Shown: positions 19,276-27,594, numbered from the stretch's first letter. The stretch is DNA of 64,000 bases from Demequina lutea (GCF_013409005.1 NZ_JACBZO010000001.1:1426001-1490000), one strand, 5' to 3'. Program-made: numbers and translations. The notes: generated from the letters alone by a model not told the origin.

Positions 19276-19923
19276 CTAGTTCAGGGCGGTCTCTTCTGAG
19301 CGCATCGCGATGCCGCGCCACTGCTTGAGCCTGTTGAAGCACCGTTCGACGACGTTGCGACCCCGGTAGCGCTCCTGCTGGAGAGGTCCGAAGTCGATCG
19401 GCCGGCCCGGCTTACGGCGGCGGTGTGCGATCTGGTCGTCGCGCTCGGGGATGGTTGCCGCGATCCCGTGCTGGCGCAGCCAGGCCCGGTTCGCCTTCGA
19501 CGGGTAGCCCTTGTCGGCCAGCACCCGACCCGGTCGAGTTCGCGGTCGACCCTGGGGCCGCGGCACCGAGATGTCATCGAGCACCGTGGCCATCATGATG
19601 GTGTCGTTGATATTGCCGCCGGCGATCACCACCGACAGCGCTCGGCCCCGCCCATCCGCGACGAGGTGGACCTTCGTGATCAAACCCCCGCGCGACCGGC
19701 CAATTCGATAGCGCCCCCTGTGTGGCGCGGAAGCGTGGCGCCGTGCTGGTGGACGCGCGCAATGGTCGAGTCGACCGAGACAACCCAGTCGAGCTCCCCG
19801 CTCTCGTCGGCCAGCGCCTGCACCCGCTCGAGCACCCGCGCCCACACGCCGTCCTTTGCCCACCGGTCGAAGTTCTTATAGATCGTGTTCCACTTCCCGA
19901 ACCGCTCTGGCACGTCCCGAGCG
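19276..19923 (-). mobile_element. IS5-family (IS427-like) element, truncated at its 5' side
   Basis: Remnant of an insertion sequence carrying two overlapping transposase frames. The transposase-start side is missing: homology begins at RDVPERFGKWNTIYKNF and the bases upstream (above about 19,923) no longer encode the expected tryptophan-containing N-terminal part. It abuts the stop codon of the MFS gene within about 12 bp. With one end lost, inverted repeats and target duplication cannot be identified. It marks the left edge of the accessory island. Confidence 0.8.
19276..19923 (-). pseudogene. IS5-family transposase, N-terminus deleted
   Basis: First frame (about 19,923 to 19,680) encodes DRWAKDGVWARVLERVQ and DWVVSVDSTIARVHQHG with the first catalytic Asp; the second frame (to 19,276) encodes IGRSRGGLITKVHLVADG, the second Asp region VLADKGYPSKANRAW and the final Glu region RNVVERCFNRLKQWRGIAMR. 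The switch lies near a run of five G residues on the minus strand (19,718-19,714), which fits the programmed -1 frameshift known in the IS427 group but could be a mutation. The missing N-terminus makes it inactive in any case. Confidence 0.8.
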
Positions 19924-19934
19924 CGCCGGCCGGG

Positions 19935-21401
19935 CTACGCGGCTGGCGCCAGCGCCGTCGGCGGGTCGTCGGGGAACAGGTGCGAGATGCCTGCTCGACT
20001 CCGGTGAGCGGGGCCGGATGTCGAGAGCCAGGCGAGCGCGCCGATGAGGAGCGCGAGACCGACGACGAGCCACCAGTAGGAACGAGCCGCCCCGACGTAG
20101 GCCGTGCCGACCGCGGTGCTCGCGCCAAGGCCGGTGAGGGCCCCGGCGAGTGCGACGCCGAGCGACGTCCCGACCTGGCGTGCGGTCGACGTGGTCGCGG
20201 CGGCGGAACCGGACTGCGATCGCGGCATCCCGCTGACCGACATCGTCGTGACTGGGGCGTTCAGGAACCCCTGGCCGATGCCGTAGAGGAGGAACACTGT
20301 GAGCAGCAGCAGGTCCGATGAGGACGGCGCAAGCCACAGTGCCAGCACCAAGGTCGCGACGAGCACGGCCGACGCGCTGATGAGGAGGGGAGTCCGAGTG
20401 CCGCGGGCTCCGACGAGGTGGCCGGAGATGTTGGAGCAGATGAGCTGGCCGATGGCCATCGGGAGCAGCTTTAGGCCAGCCTCGAACGGCGTGAAGTGCC
20501 GCACCTCCTGCAGGTAGAGCGTCATGAGAAAGATGAAGCCGCTGTAGGCCGCGAATCCCGCGATGGCGGTGGCGAGCGCGGCCGAGAAGGAGATGCTTCG
20601 GAAGAAGCGGACGTCGATGAGCGGCTCAGGGCGGCGCAGCTCGTAGGGGATGAACGCGGCGATCGCCGTGGCCGATGTGGTGAAGAGCGCGATGGTGACC
20701 GGGTTGCCCCACCCGAGGTGTGGACCCTCGATGAGTCCGGCGATGAGGCAGCCGAGCATCGCCATGATGAGCCCCTGGCCGACGAGGTCCACCCGCCGAC
20801 GATGCCTCGAGCGCGATTCGGGGACGAAGAGCGCCGTGAGGAGGATCGCCGCGACGCCGATCGGCACGTTGATCCAGAAGATGCCGCGCCAGCCGACCGT
20901 GTCGGTGAGTAGGCCGCCGACGATCGGTCCGATCGCCATCGAGATTCCGCTCACCGCCGACCAGGCGCCGACAGCGCGGGCTCGCGGTGCGGGGTCGTCG
21001 AAGGTGTGCGTGATGATCGACATCGCGACCGGATTGAGCATCGATCCCCCGATTGCCTGGACGGCGCGGAAGGTGATGAGCCACTCGGTCGTGGTGGCGA
21101 AGCTGCACAGCAGCGATCCGACGGTGAAGACGACGAGGCCGAGCTGGAAGGTCGTCCGCCTCCCGATGCGATCCGCCGTCGAGCCGGAGAGGATGAGCAG
21201 ACAGGCGAGCACCAAGGTGTAGGCGTCGACCGTCCACTGCAGCGCCGAGACCGAGGAGCCGAACTCGGCCCGGATCGAGGGCAGCGCGACGTTGACCGCC
21301 ATCGTGTCCATGGTCACGATGAGCAGGCTCATGCAGCAGATCGCGAGGATGAGGAAGCGGTGCCGGTAGCGAGCAGGTAGCGCGCCGACGTGTGTCGTCA
21401 T
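19935..21401 (-). CDS. MFS drug/metabolite exporter, DHA2 (EmrB/QacA) type
   Basis: A 488-residue protein with about 14 hydrophobic segments, the mark of the DHA2 subfamily of proton-driven exporters. Family motifs are visible: LQWTVDAYTLVLACLLILSG in the first helices, then DRIGRRTTFQLGLVVF (motif A), and GVSxxGPxxGG-like ISMAIGPIVGGLLTDTVGWR (motif C). It starts 34 bp after the stop of the asparaginase-like gene and so is the second gene of that operon. It may export a product or a toxic analogue of the substrate handled by the island. The stop is followed directly by the IS5 remnant. Confidence 0.9.
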   Translation of the reverse strand: MTTHVGALPARYRHRFLILAICCMSLLIVTMDTMAVNVALPSIRAEFGSSVSALQWTVDAYTLVLACLLILSGSTADRIGRRTTFQLGLVVFTVGSLLCSFATTTEWLITFRAVQAIGGSMLNPVAMSIITHTFDDPAPRARAVGAWSAVSGISMAIGPIVGGLLTDTVGWRGIFWINVPIGVAAILLTALFVPESRSRHRRRVDLVGQGLIMAMLGCLIAGLIEGPHLGWGNPVTIALFTTSATAIAAFIPYELRRPEPLIDVRFFRSISFSAALATAIAGFAAYSGFIFLMTLYLQEVRHFTPFEAGLKLLPMAIGQLICSNISGHLVGARGTRTPLLISASAVLVATLVLALWLAPSSSDLLLLTVFLLYGIGQGFLNAPVTTMSVSGMPRSQSGSAAATTSTARQVGTSLGVALAGALTGLGASTAVGTAYVGAARSYWWLVVGLALLIGALAWLSTSGPAHRSRAGISHLFPDDPPTALAPAA

Positions 21402-21434
21402 GGGTTCTATGTCTTTGGCGTCGATGGCCGGGCG

Positions 21435-23138
21435 TCAGTGTGTGAGGAAGATCTTCTGATACGCGGCCACTGTGGCGCTCGTCGCGGCACGCTCCTCCGA
21501 CGTCGGGTGCGCGGGATCCGCCGCGACCGGGAGGGCGCCGAGCTTCATCATGCTGGCCATGAGGAGCAGCCGCGCCTTCACCGCGGTGAGGTTCGATCCC
21601 GCGATCGTGAACGGCGTCGGGTCCGCGAAGCCCTCGGGCGCACCCCGTCCCACGCGTGCGACGGGGATCCCGCTGAAGACCGCGCGCTCGAGCAGGGCTT
21701 CGGAGGCCTTCGAGGGCAGGCGGCCGTACGGGACGAGGCCCTCGACGACGATTCCGCCGAGCCGGCCGAGGCCGAGCTTCTGGTCGAGCACCGCCTGAAG
21801 GATCGGCAGGTCGTCGGGAGCGAGGCCGATCGCCTCGTCGAAGTACCCGCCCTCCTTGACGATCGAGACGGACGGGATGGCGTCCTCGGTGATCCGGCCG
21901 TCCGCATCCTTGACCACGACCTCCACCAGCCGGATCCCCTCTGCGGTCATGGTCGCCGCCTGGACCATCTTCGGCAGCCGGGTGACGTTCACCTCCGACA
22001 GGTGGGTGTGCTTGTAGGCCGGAAGGTAGGTGAGGTGGATCGCGCCGGCATGGGTGGTCTGACCGATGATGCCGCCGTGACCCCCCGTCGCGCGGTAGTT
22101 GCCCGGTCGGGCATCCGACTTATACACCTCGCGGGCCGCGAAGTACTGTTGCTCCTCGATCACCACGACCCCGCAGCGGTTCTTCCCGTCGTCGCCGGCC
22201 CAGCGCCCGGACTGGATGAAGGCGATCGAGTCGACGATGTTCTTCGGCCCGTCGTTGCTGATGAGGCCCTGCGGCCGCTGGGCGGCGTTGCCGCAGATCG
22301 GGATCGCCGTGTCGATCAGGAGGCTGAACCAGTAGGCGGTCTCCTCGACCTGCGGGCTGCCCTGCGTCCAGATGAGGCCGTCGTACCGGCCGCTGCTCGC
22401 GATCGCCTGCGCATCGTTCGTGATCTTCGCGAGCGCGGGCCGGCCGGGGACGGTGCCGAGGTGCACCGGCTTGTACCCGTTGAAGTCCGCGCCGCTCCGC
22501 TCCGGCGGGATGTCGCCCTCGCCCACGTCGGTGCGCTCGGCGGCCGGGAGGCCCTTGCGGTAGCCGCCGGGCGGGGACACGCGGTAGAAGTCGACGGTGG
22601 CGCGCGAGGAGATGGGACTGGCGGTGCCGCCGTCCTCGATGCCGAGTCGATCGATCTCCTCGAAGCTTCGGGAACCGTCGGGGAAGAATCCCTGCCGCGA
22701 CGCCGTCTCCGGCCCGAACGGGACCGCCATCTCCTCCTCCCAGGCGCTGCCGTCGGCCTGGGTCGCCATGTAGGGCAGCGGGTAGAGGCCGTCCTCCGGG
22801 TGGAGTTCGATGGCGTAGACGGGCTTGTCGCCCTCCGAGGCGGGGGTGGGCCGGACGACGCCGTCCGCTCCCAGATAGCCGTCGGGGTCACCATAAAGCT
22901 CCGCCGCGTCGCGTTCGAGCGGATGCGCCGAGAACTGCTCGACGTAGACGGTCGCGGGTGCGGCCAGTCGCTGCGCACGAAGCGCATCGAACCGGAGCGC
23001 GTTCCCGCCCGCATCGGTGAGCAGCGGCAGGCCGTGCTTCGTGCGCGCCTTGTTTGACGTGACGAGCGGCGGCGTGTTCTGGATGGTGGCGGTCGGACCG
23101 CTGAGGTGGGCAATCCGGACCTTGTGCGACTCGGTCAT
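21435..23138 (-). CDS. Asparaginase-like amidohydrolase with large insertion and altered second motif
   Basis: A 567-residue protein of the asparaginase/glutaminase fold. The first motif is near the N-terminus (SGPTATIQ; Thr16 is the likely nucleophile). The second motif, THGTDT in asparaginases, reads TQGSPQVEE (residues 258-266): Ser-Pro stands where the catalytic Thr-Asp is expected. NDGPKNIVDSIA and AAREVYKSDA (Lys340) match the later conserved stretches. The distance from first to second motif is about 245 residues instead of about 80, so roughly 170 residues are inserted. The ATG at 23,138 has GAAGGAG upstream. Substrate unknown; an amide of an unusual kind is likely. Confidence 0.7.
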   Translation of the reverse strand: MTESHKVRIAHLSGPTATIQNTPPLVTSNKARTKHGLPLLTDAGGNALRFDALRAQRLAAPATVYVEQFSAHPLERDAAELYGDPDGYLGADGVVRPTPASEGDKPVYAIELHPEDGLYPLPYMATQADGSAWEEEMAVPFGPETASRQGFFPDGSRSFEEIDRLGIEDGGTASPISSRATVDFYRVSPPGGYRKGLPAAERTDVGEGDIPPERSGADFNGYKPVHLGTVPGRPALAKITNDAQAIASSGRYDGLIWTQGSPQVEETAYWFSLLIDTAIPICGNAAQRPQGLISNDGPKNIVDSIAFIQSGRWAGDDGKNRCGVVVIEEQQYFAAREVYKSDARPGNYRATGGHGGIIGQTTHAGAIHLTYLPAYKHTHLSEVNVTRLPKMVQAATMTAEGIRLVEVVVKDADGRITEDAIPSVSIVKEGGYFDEAIGLAPDDLPILQAVLDQKLGLGRLGGIVVEGLVPYGRLPSKASEALLERAVFSGIPVARVGRGAPEGFADPTPFTIAGSNLTAVKARLLLMASMMKLGALPVAADPAHPTSEERAATSATVAAYQKIFLTH

Positions 23139-23218
23139 GCGGAGCTCCTTCGAGTTCATCGGCCGGATGCGACCACCGCCCACGTTCGTCCGCCTCGATT
23201 TCCGCCCAGTGACGCCGT

Positions 23219-23261
23219 GATTGCCGTCCCGTAACTTGTGTCCACGCCTTTGACGGTTACA
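23219..23261 (-). promoter_or_regulatory. Operator/promoter site B of the island (before the asparaginase-like gene)
   Basis: Read on the minus strand this 43-bp stretch begins TGTAACCGTCAA and continues with CACAAGTTAC and ACGGCAATC. It matches site A (23,925-23,967) at about 34 of 43 positions, in opposite orientation, and each lies about 80 bp before the first structural gene. GTAAC and GTTAC form an interrupted dyad 20 bp apart. The site overlaps the stop codon of the CGNR-type gene. Confidence 0.75.
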
Positions 23262-23925
23262 GCCTCGGCATCCGGTGTGCCTTCTCGGCGGCCGCCACTG
23301 CTTGCCGAAGCCGATAGGCGCGCACGTTCTCCCGCCCGTGGCACTGGATGCTGCAGAACCGCTTGGTGCCGCTGCGCGTGTCGTCGACGAACAGGCGATC
23401 GCACCGCAGTGCCGCGCAGCATCGGATGTACTGCGTCGAGTTCGACGACACCCAGGACGCGAGGGCCGCGCAGCAGGCGACCTGCCATCCCTGCACGGCC
23501 GGGACCGAGTGGTCCTGGTAGTGGAGCGAGTACGGCGGCTTCTCGGACAGGTGCAGGGCCGAGGGGTGCTCGGCGAGCATCGTGTTGACCTTGGGGATCG
23601 CGGTCGGGATGTCGTCGAGCGCGAGATCGAGCAGCACGTCGTGGAGCCGATTCGCCATGACCTTCAGCTCGTCCGCCTGTTCCGGCAGGAACGCCGTCTG
23701 CTTGCGGTAGAAGCGCTCGCAGGTCTCGTTCGCGATGCTTGCGCACTCGGCGGGATCTTCCGGCGCAGTGTAGCGGGCACCGAACGACCAGCCGTCGGCG
23801 AGCCGGTTCGTGAGCGCGATGGCGGCGAACACGAGCTGATCGCGATGCGATCCGCTCGGCCTCGTCATCATGCCCTTGAGCGCGGTGGCCATCGGCCCAG
23901 CGTACGGATCGCGCATTTCCGGCAT
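23257..23925 (-). CDS. CGNR/ABATE-type zinc-finger regulator
   Basis: Up to 222 residues. The C-terminal part matches the CGNR zinc finger: two Cys in IRCCAALRC, then LFVDDTRSGTKRFCS, then QCHGRENVRAYR, where CHGR replaces the usual CGNR. The N-terminal part resembles the ABATE domain of putative stress-response transcription regulators (FAAIALTNRLADGW). The first ATG (23,925) touches operator site A; ATGs at 23,916 or 23,892 are equally plausible starts, with no clear ribosome site. It lies between the two operons of the island and is the obvious candidate to bind sites A and B (inference). Confidence 0.75.
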   Translation of the reverse strand: MPEMRDPYAGPMATALKGMMTRPSGSHRDQLVFAAIALTNRLADGWSFGARYTAPEDPAECASIANETCERFYRKQTAFLPEQADELKVMANRLHDVLLDLALDDIPTAIPKVNTMLAEHPSALHLSEKPPYSLHYQDHSVPAVQGWQVACCAALASWVSSNSTQYIRCCAALRCDRLFVDDTRSGTKRFCSIQCHGRENVRAYRLRQAVAAAEKAHRMPRL

Positions 23926-23967
23926 GTAACCGTCAAGAGCGCCGCGACAAGTTACCGGTCGGCAACC
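23925..23967 (+). promoter_or_regulatory. Operator/promoter site A of the island (before the ABC operon)
   Basis: Plus-strand copy of the same 43-bp element as site B: TGTAACCGTCAA, a variable centre, GACAAGTTAC, then TCGGCAACC. It ends 79 bp before the ATG of the ABC ATPase; site B ends 80 bp before its gene. Equal spacing and orientation relative to the two downstream genes argue for a shared regulator or promoter type. I could not match it to the GlnR box. Confidence 0.75.
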
Positions 23968-24046
23968 CCGCCGAAATCGTCGCGGAACTGCGGGGGTCGA
24001 CAGTGGACCTCATCCTCGCTTTGTCCATCGACCCCAGGAGCAGTTC

Positions 24047-24868
24047 ATGACGATCTCAGCATCCACCGCCCTGAAGAGCGGACGCGCAGAACTGAAGATC
24101 GAGGGCGTCACGCGCGAGTTCGTGACGAAGTCCTCAAAGACGCTCGCGCTCAGCGACAGCTCCATCACCGTCGAGCCCGGTGAGTTCCTGTCGATCATCG
24201 GCCCGTCGGGATGCGGCAAGTCGACGCTGTTCAACATCGTCGCCGGCTTGGACATGCCGACTACGGGCGACATCCGGATCAACGGCGAGAGCATCGTCGG
24301 CGAGCAGGGCCACGTCGGCTACATGCTCCAGAAGGACCTGCTGCTGCCGTGGCGGAGCGTGCTCAACAACATCATCATCGGCATGGAAGTCAGCGGGATG
24401 CCGAAGAAGCGGGCACGCGAGCTGGCGATGCCGTTCCTCGAGGCGTACGGGCTGAAGGAGTTCGCGAAGCACCGCCCGGACCAGCTCTCCGGCGGCATGC
24501 GACAGCGGGCTGCTCTGCTCCGGACCATTCTCTTCAACCGCGACGTCATCCTGCTCGACGAGCCATTCGGCAAGCTGGACGCGCAGACCCGGGCGACGAT
24601 GCAGGAGTGGCTGCTCGACGTCTGGGATGACTTCAAGAAGACGGTCGTCTTCGTCACCCACGACATCGACGAGGCCGTCTACCTCTCGGATCGCGTCGTC
24701 GTGATGGCCCCGCGTCCGGGACGGGTGATCGCGGACATCCCGATCGCCCTGGACCGGCCCAGGAAGCCGGCGATCGTCACGAGCGATGAGTTCATCGCGT
24801 ACAAGAACCGGATCTTCTCCCTTCTGCACACGAGCCTCGTTCCGACCGCCGAAAGGACCGCAGAATGA
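24047..24868 (+). CDS. NitT/TauT-family ABC transporter ATP-binding protein
   Basis: ATPase subunit (273 residues) of an importer of the nitrate/sulfonate/taurine class. Walker A GPSGCGKST, signature LSGGMRQRAAL, Walker B VILLDEPFGKLD and the switch His in VTHDIDEAV are all present. ATG start preceded by CAGGAG. It is the first gene of the island's plus-strand operon and its stop overlaps the permease start (ATGA). The class imports small organic sulfonates, pyrimidine precursors, nitrate and related molecules; the downstream RutB-like enzyme points to a ureido or amide compound. Confidence 0.93.
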   Translation: MTISASTALKSGRAELKIEGVTREFVTKSSKTLALSDSSITVEPGEFLSIIGPSGCGKSTLFNIVAGLDMPTTGDIRINGESIVGEQGHVGYMLQKDLLLPWRSVLNNIIIGMEVSGMPKKRARELAMPFLEAYGLKEFAKHRPDQLSGGMRQRAALLRTILFNRDVILLDEPFGKLDAQTRATMQEWLLDVWDDFKKTVVFVTHDIDEAVYLSDRVVVMAPRPGRVIADIPIALDRPRKPAIVTSDEFIAYKNRIFSLLHTSLVPTAERTAE

Positions 24869-25749
24869 CAGCCCTCCCCGCACTCATCCGCCGCACCGAG
24901 GACGCATCGACGACGGCGGGACGGCTCGAGGCGCTCAACCGAATTCCACGGAGGTCGGCGCAGAGGCGCGGCGGCGCCTTGTTCCCCGCGGAGCCGGCGA
25001 GCTGGAAGATCGCGCTGACGGTCATCGGCATCGTGGTCGCGGTCTTCGTGCTCTGGGAGGTGTTCGCCGACGCCGGCATCATCTCGACCTTCTTCTGGTC
25101 GAAGCCGAGCCTCATCTGGGCCGCCTTCGTCACCCAGATGACTGCCGGCACCATGCTGGCGGACCTCTCCTTCACCGCGCTGTCGACCGTCTACGGCTTC
25201 CTCATCGGGGTCGGCGGCGGCGTGCTCATCGGGCTCTCTTTCTGGTGGTCGAGCTTCTACGCCCGAACGGCCGAGCCGATCTTCATCGCCCTCGAGGCGA
25301 TGCCGAAGCTCGCGCTCGCACCGATCATCGTGCTCGTCCTGGGTCTCGGCATCGGATCGAAGATGGCGATGGCCGCGTCGATCGTCATCGTGATCCAGAT
25401 CCTCAACACCCACGCGGCGGTCCGTCGGGTGGACCGTGATGAGCAGACCCTGCTCTACTCGCTCGGCGCGAGCCGCTTCCAGGTGTTCAGCAAGGTCGTC
25501 GTCCCGTCGACCCTGCCGTCGATCATCAGCAGCCTGCGCGTGTCGATCGGCCTCTCGCTCACCGGCGCGATCGTCGGCGAGTACATCGGCAGCCAGCACG
25601 GTCTCGGCAAGATGATCCAGGTCGCGGGTTCGACCTTCGACATCGCGTCGATCTGGGTCGGCGTCTTCACGCTGGCGATCTTCGCCTTCGTCCTCTATGC
25701 GCTGCTCTCGCTCGTTGAGCGACTGCTGCTGCGCCTCGTCCACGGCTGA
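24865..25749 (+). CDS. NitT/TauT-family ABC transporter permease
   Basis: Membrane subunit of 294 residues with about six hydrophobic segments after a 45-residue N-terminal tail. The ATPase-contact (EAA) loop is visible around TLLYSLGASRFQVFSKVVVP, and the C-terminal GEYIGSQHGLGKMI is typical of SsuC/TauC/RutG-neighbour permeases. It overlaps the ATPase gene by four bases and is followed 51 bp later by the binding-protein gene, forming one transcription unit. Confidence 0.93.
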   Translation: MTALPALIRRTEDASTTAGRLEALNRIPRRSAQRRGGALFPAEPASWKIALTVIGIVVAVFVLWEVFADAGIISTFFWSKPSLIWAAFVTQMTAGTMLADLSFTALSTVYGFLIGVGGGVLIGLSFWWSSFYARTAEPIFIALEAMPKLALAPIIVLVLGLGIGSKMAMAASIVIVIQILNTHAAVRRVDRDEQTLLYSLGASRFQVFSKVVVPSTLPSIISSLRVSIGLSLTGAIVGEYIGSQHGLGKMIQVAGSTFDIASIWVGVFTLAIFAFVLYALLSLVERLLLRLVHG

Positions 25750-25800
25750 GTGCGCAACGTCCCACCCACAGCACCACCCTTCCCACCCCTAGGAGAACAC

Positions 25801-26853
25801 ATGAAGAACAAGCTGATCCCGCTCGCGGCTCTCGCCGCCGCCTTCGCCCTTGCCGGCTGCTCGGCACCAGCCAAGGCGGCGTCCTCGCCCCCAGCCAAGG
25901 CGGCGTCCTCGCCCCCAGCCAGCGGACAGGCCATCGAGCACAACGGGGCGATCGTGATCGCCGAGCCGGTGCACAACCTCGGCTACCTGCCGCTGTACGC
26001 CGCGATCGATCAGGGCTATTTCACGGATGCCGGGCTCGACGTGCAGACCTCGACCCTCGGGGGCGGCGCCCATGTCAACGCTCTGCTCAGCGGCGATGTG
26101 TGGGCCTTCATCGGAGGCCTCGAGTCGGCGGCCATCGCCAACGCGAAGGGCGCCGACCTGATCGGCATCGCCGGCGTCGTCGACCGGGCGAACGTGTACT
26201 GGACGGCCGCCAAGGGCGTGAAGATCGATCCGAACGACCTCGCCGGATCCCTGAAGGGACTCCGCATCGCCGCGAGCCGGCACGCCGGCTCGCCCGAGAT
26301 CGACACCCTCTACGAACTGAAGAAGCTCGGTCTGGACCCCGCCAAGGACGTCACCATCGTCAACAACGACAGCGGCACCGAACTCGCCCTGATCCAATCG
26401 GGTCAGGCTGACATCGCCGTGACGAGCGAGCCGAACATCAGCAAGGGCATCAGCGGGGGTCTGTGGAGCGAGCCGATCATGAACCTCCCGAAGGAGCTGG
26501 GCAAGTTCGCGTACTCCGACATCGTAGTGTCGAAGGCCACCGTCGCCAAGGAGCCCCACACCGTGCAAGCGTTCGTCGACGCCCTGAACAAGGGTATGCA
26601 CGACGTGCTCACCGACCGGAGCCTCGCCACGCGGATCGCCAAGAAGGAGTTCCCGACGATGAGCGATGCCGATATCAAGGCGACCCTCGACCGCAGCTAC
26701 AACGACGGTCTCTGGGACGGCATCGCGATCGACGCGAGCGCGGTGAAGATCGATCTGACCGTCGCTCGTGATGCCGGCCTGCTGCAGGACTCGGCGCATC
26801 CCGCGACCTTCGACTCGATCGTCGACACCGAGTTCTTCACCAACACCAAGTAG
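25801..26853 (+). CDS. ABC transporter substrate-binding lipoprotein (NitT/TauT type)
   Basis: A 350-residue lipoprotein: signal peptide with lipobox LAGCS (Cys about residue 20), a Pro/Ala/Ser linker, then a periplasmic-binding fold of the SsuA/TauA/THI5-like type (GYLPLYAAIDQGYFTDAGLDV is the classic first stretch). The ATG at 25,801 follows AGGAGAAC. The linker holds a 24-bp in-frame tandem duplication. It sits between the permease and the amidohydrolase genes. The ligand is likely a small amide or ureide, since the next gene encodes a hydrolase for such bonds (inference). Confidence 0.92.
   Translation: MKNKLIPLAALAAAFALAGCSAPAKAASSPPAKAASSPPASGQAIEHNGAIVIAEPVHNLGYLPLYAAIDQGYFTDAGLDVQTSTLGGGAHVNALLSGDVWAFIGGLESAAIANAKGADLIGIAGVVDRANVYWTAAKGVKIDPNDLAGSLKGLRIAASRHAGSPEIDTLYELKKLGLDPAKDVTIVNNDSGTELALIQSGQADIAVTSEPNISKGISGGLWSEPIMNLPKELGKFAYSDIVVSKATVAKEPHTVQAFVDALNKGMHDVLTDRSLATRIAKKEFPTMSDADIKATLDRSYNDGLWDGIAIDASAVKIDLTVARDAGLLQDSAHPATFDSIVDTEFFTNTK
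25867..25920 (+). repeat. 24-bp in-frame tandem duplication in the lipoprotein linker
   Basis: Two identical 24-bp units (25,867-25,890 and 25,891-25,914) plus six bases of a third encode PAKAASSP twice. The copies are identical at the DNA level, so the duplication is recent. It lengthens the tether between the lipid anchor and the binding domain. Confidence 0.95.
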
Positions 26854-26872
26854 CCAGCGAAGGAGCACAACC

Positions 26873-27523
26873 ATGTCCGACTTTCCGTACCGCTACGACC
26901 CGGCGCACACGGCGCTGATCATCGTCGACGTGCAGAACGATTTCTGCAGCCCGCAGGGATCGCTCGCAACGCTCGCCGACGCCGACGTCTCGGCGGCCGT
27001 CGAGATGACCCCCCGCCTCGTCCGTCTGATCGAGCACGCCCGCGCGGCGAAGCTGCCGGTCGTCTTCATTCAGACCATCCACGACGAGACGAACGACAGC
27101 CCGCAATGGCTCAACCGCCATACCGGGGAGCCGGACGGCTCGGCGCGGGCCGGCATCACCTGCCGCACCGGTTCGTGGGGCGCCGAGTTCTACGAGGTGG
27201 CGCCGCTGCCCGGCGAGATCGTCGTGAACAAGTACCGCTATTCGGCGTTCGCCGGGACCAACCTCCAGATCGTCCTGACGACGCTCGGGATCCGGTCGCT
27301 GCTCTTCACGGGAGTCGCGACCGAGGTCTGCGTGGAGTCGAGCCTGCGGGACGGGCTGTTCGCGGAGTACTACGTCTCGCTCGTCGAGGACTGCGCGGCG
27401 ACGTACTCGCAGGACGCACACGACGCGTCGGTCCGAGGGATCGCGAAGAACTTCGGCACGGTGGTGACGAGCGACTTCCTCGCCGATCTGTGGGTTGAGG
27501 AGTCGGCGCTGGCGACCGCCTAG
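26873..27523 (+). CDS. RutB-like isochorismatase-superfamily amidohydrolase
   Basis: Cysteine hydrolase of 216 residues. The catalytic triad is visible: Asp19 in IIVDVQNDF, Lys120 in VVNKYRYSAF and Cys153 in GVATEVCVESSLRDG. The stretch after the Cys (ESSLRDGLFAEYYVSLVEDC) is closest to RutB, the ureidoacrylate amidohydrolase, within a superfamily that also holds biuret, triuret and N-carbamoylsarcosine hydrolases and nicotinamidase. The ATG at 26,873 follows GAAGGAG. Last gene of the ABC operon. Likely cleaves a carbamoyl or amide bond of the imported compound, releasing ammonia; the exact substrate is open. Confidence 0.88.
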   Translation: MSDFPYRYDPAHTALIIVDVQNDFCSPQGSLATLADADVSAAVEMTPRLVRLIEHARAAKLPVVFIQTIHDETNDSPQWLNRHTGEPDGSARAGITCRTGSWGAEFYEVAPLPGEIVVNKYRYSAFAGTNLQIVLTTLGIRSLLFTGVATEVCVESSLRDGLFAEYYVSLVEDCAATYSQDAHDASVRGIAKNFGTVVTSDFLADLWVEESALATA

Positions 27524-27552
27524 CGCCGCGTCACCCGCCGCGCACGGCGGAA

Positions 27553-27594
27553 GCCTCCCGACGGCGACGACCGATATCGTCGCTGTCGGGAGGC
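27553..27594 (+). terminator. Strong hairpin after the ABC-amidohydrolase operon
   Basis: Perfectly placed 18-bp arms (one G-U type mismatch) around a six-base loop CCGATA, starting GCCTCCCGAC and ending GTCGGGAGGC, 29 bp after the stop codon. No run of T follows, so it is not a textbook intrinsic terminator. Its 3' arm contains GGGAGG, the likely ribosome site of the next small gene, so it could also mask that start. Confidence 0.7.

Noticed and set aside
21390-23057. 555-residue plus-strand frame opposite the asparaginase-like gene
   Set aside because: Antisense shadow with Arg/Asp/Val-rich composition; the minus-strand frame has motifs and a ribosome site.
23925-23967. GlnR binding site in the island operators
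   Set aside because: GTAAC fits one half, but the expected GAAAC-type second half is missing at the six-base spacing in both copies.
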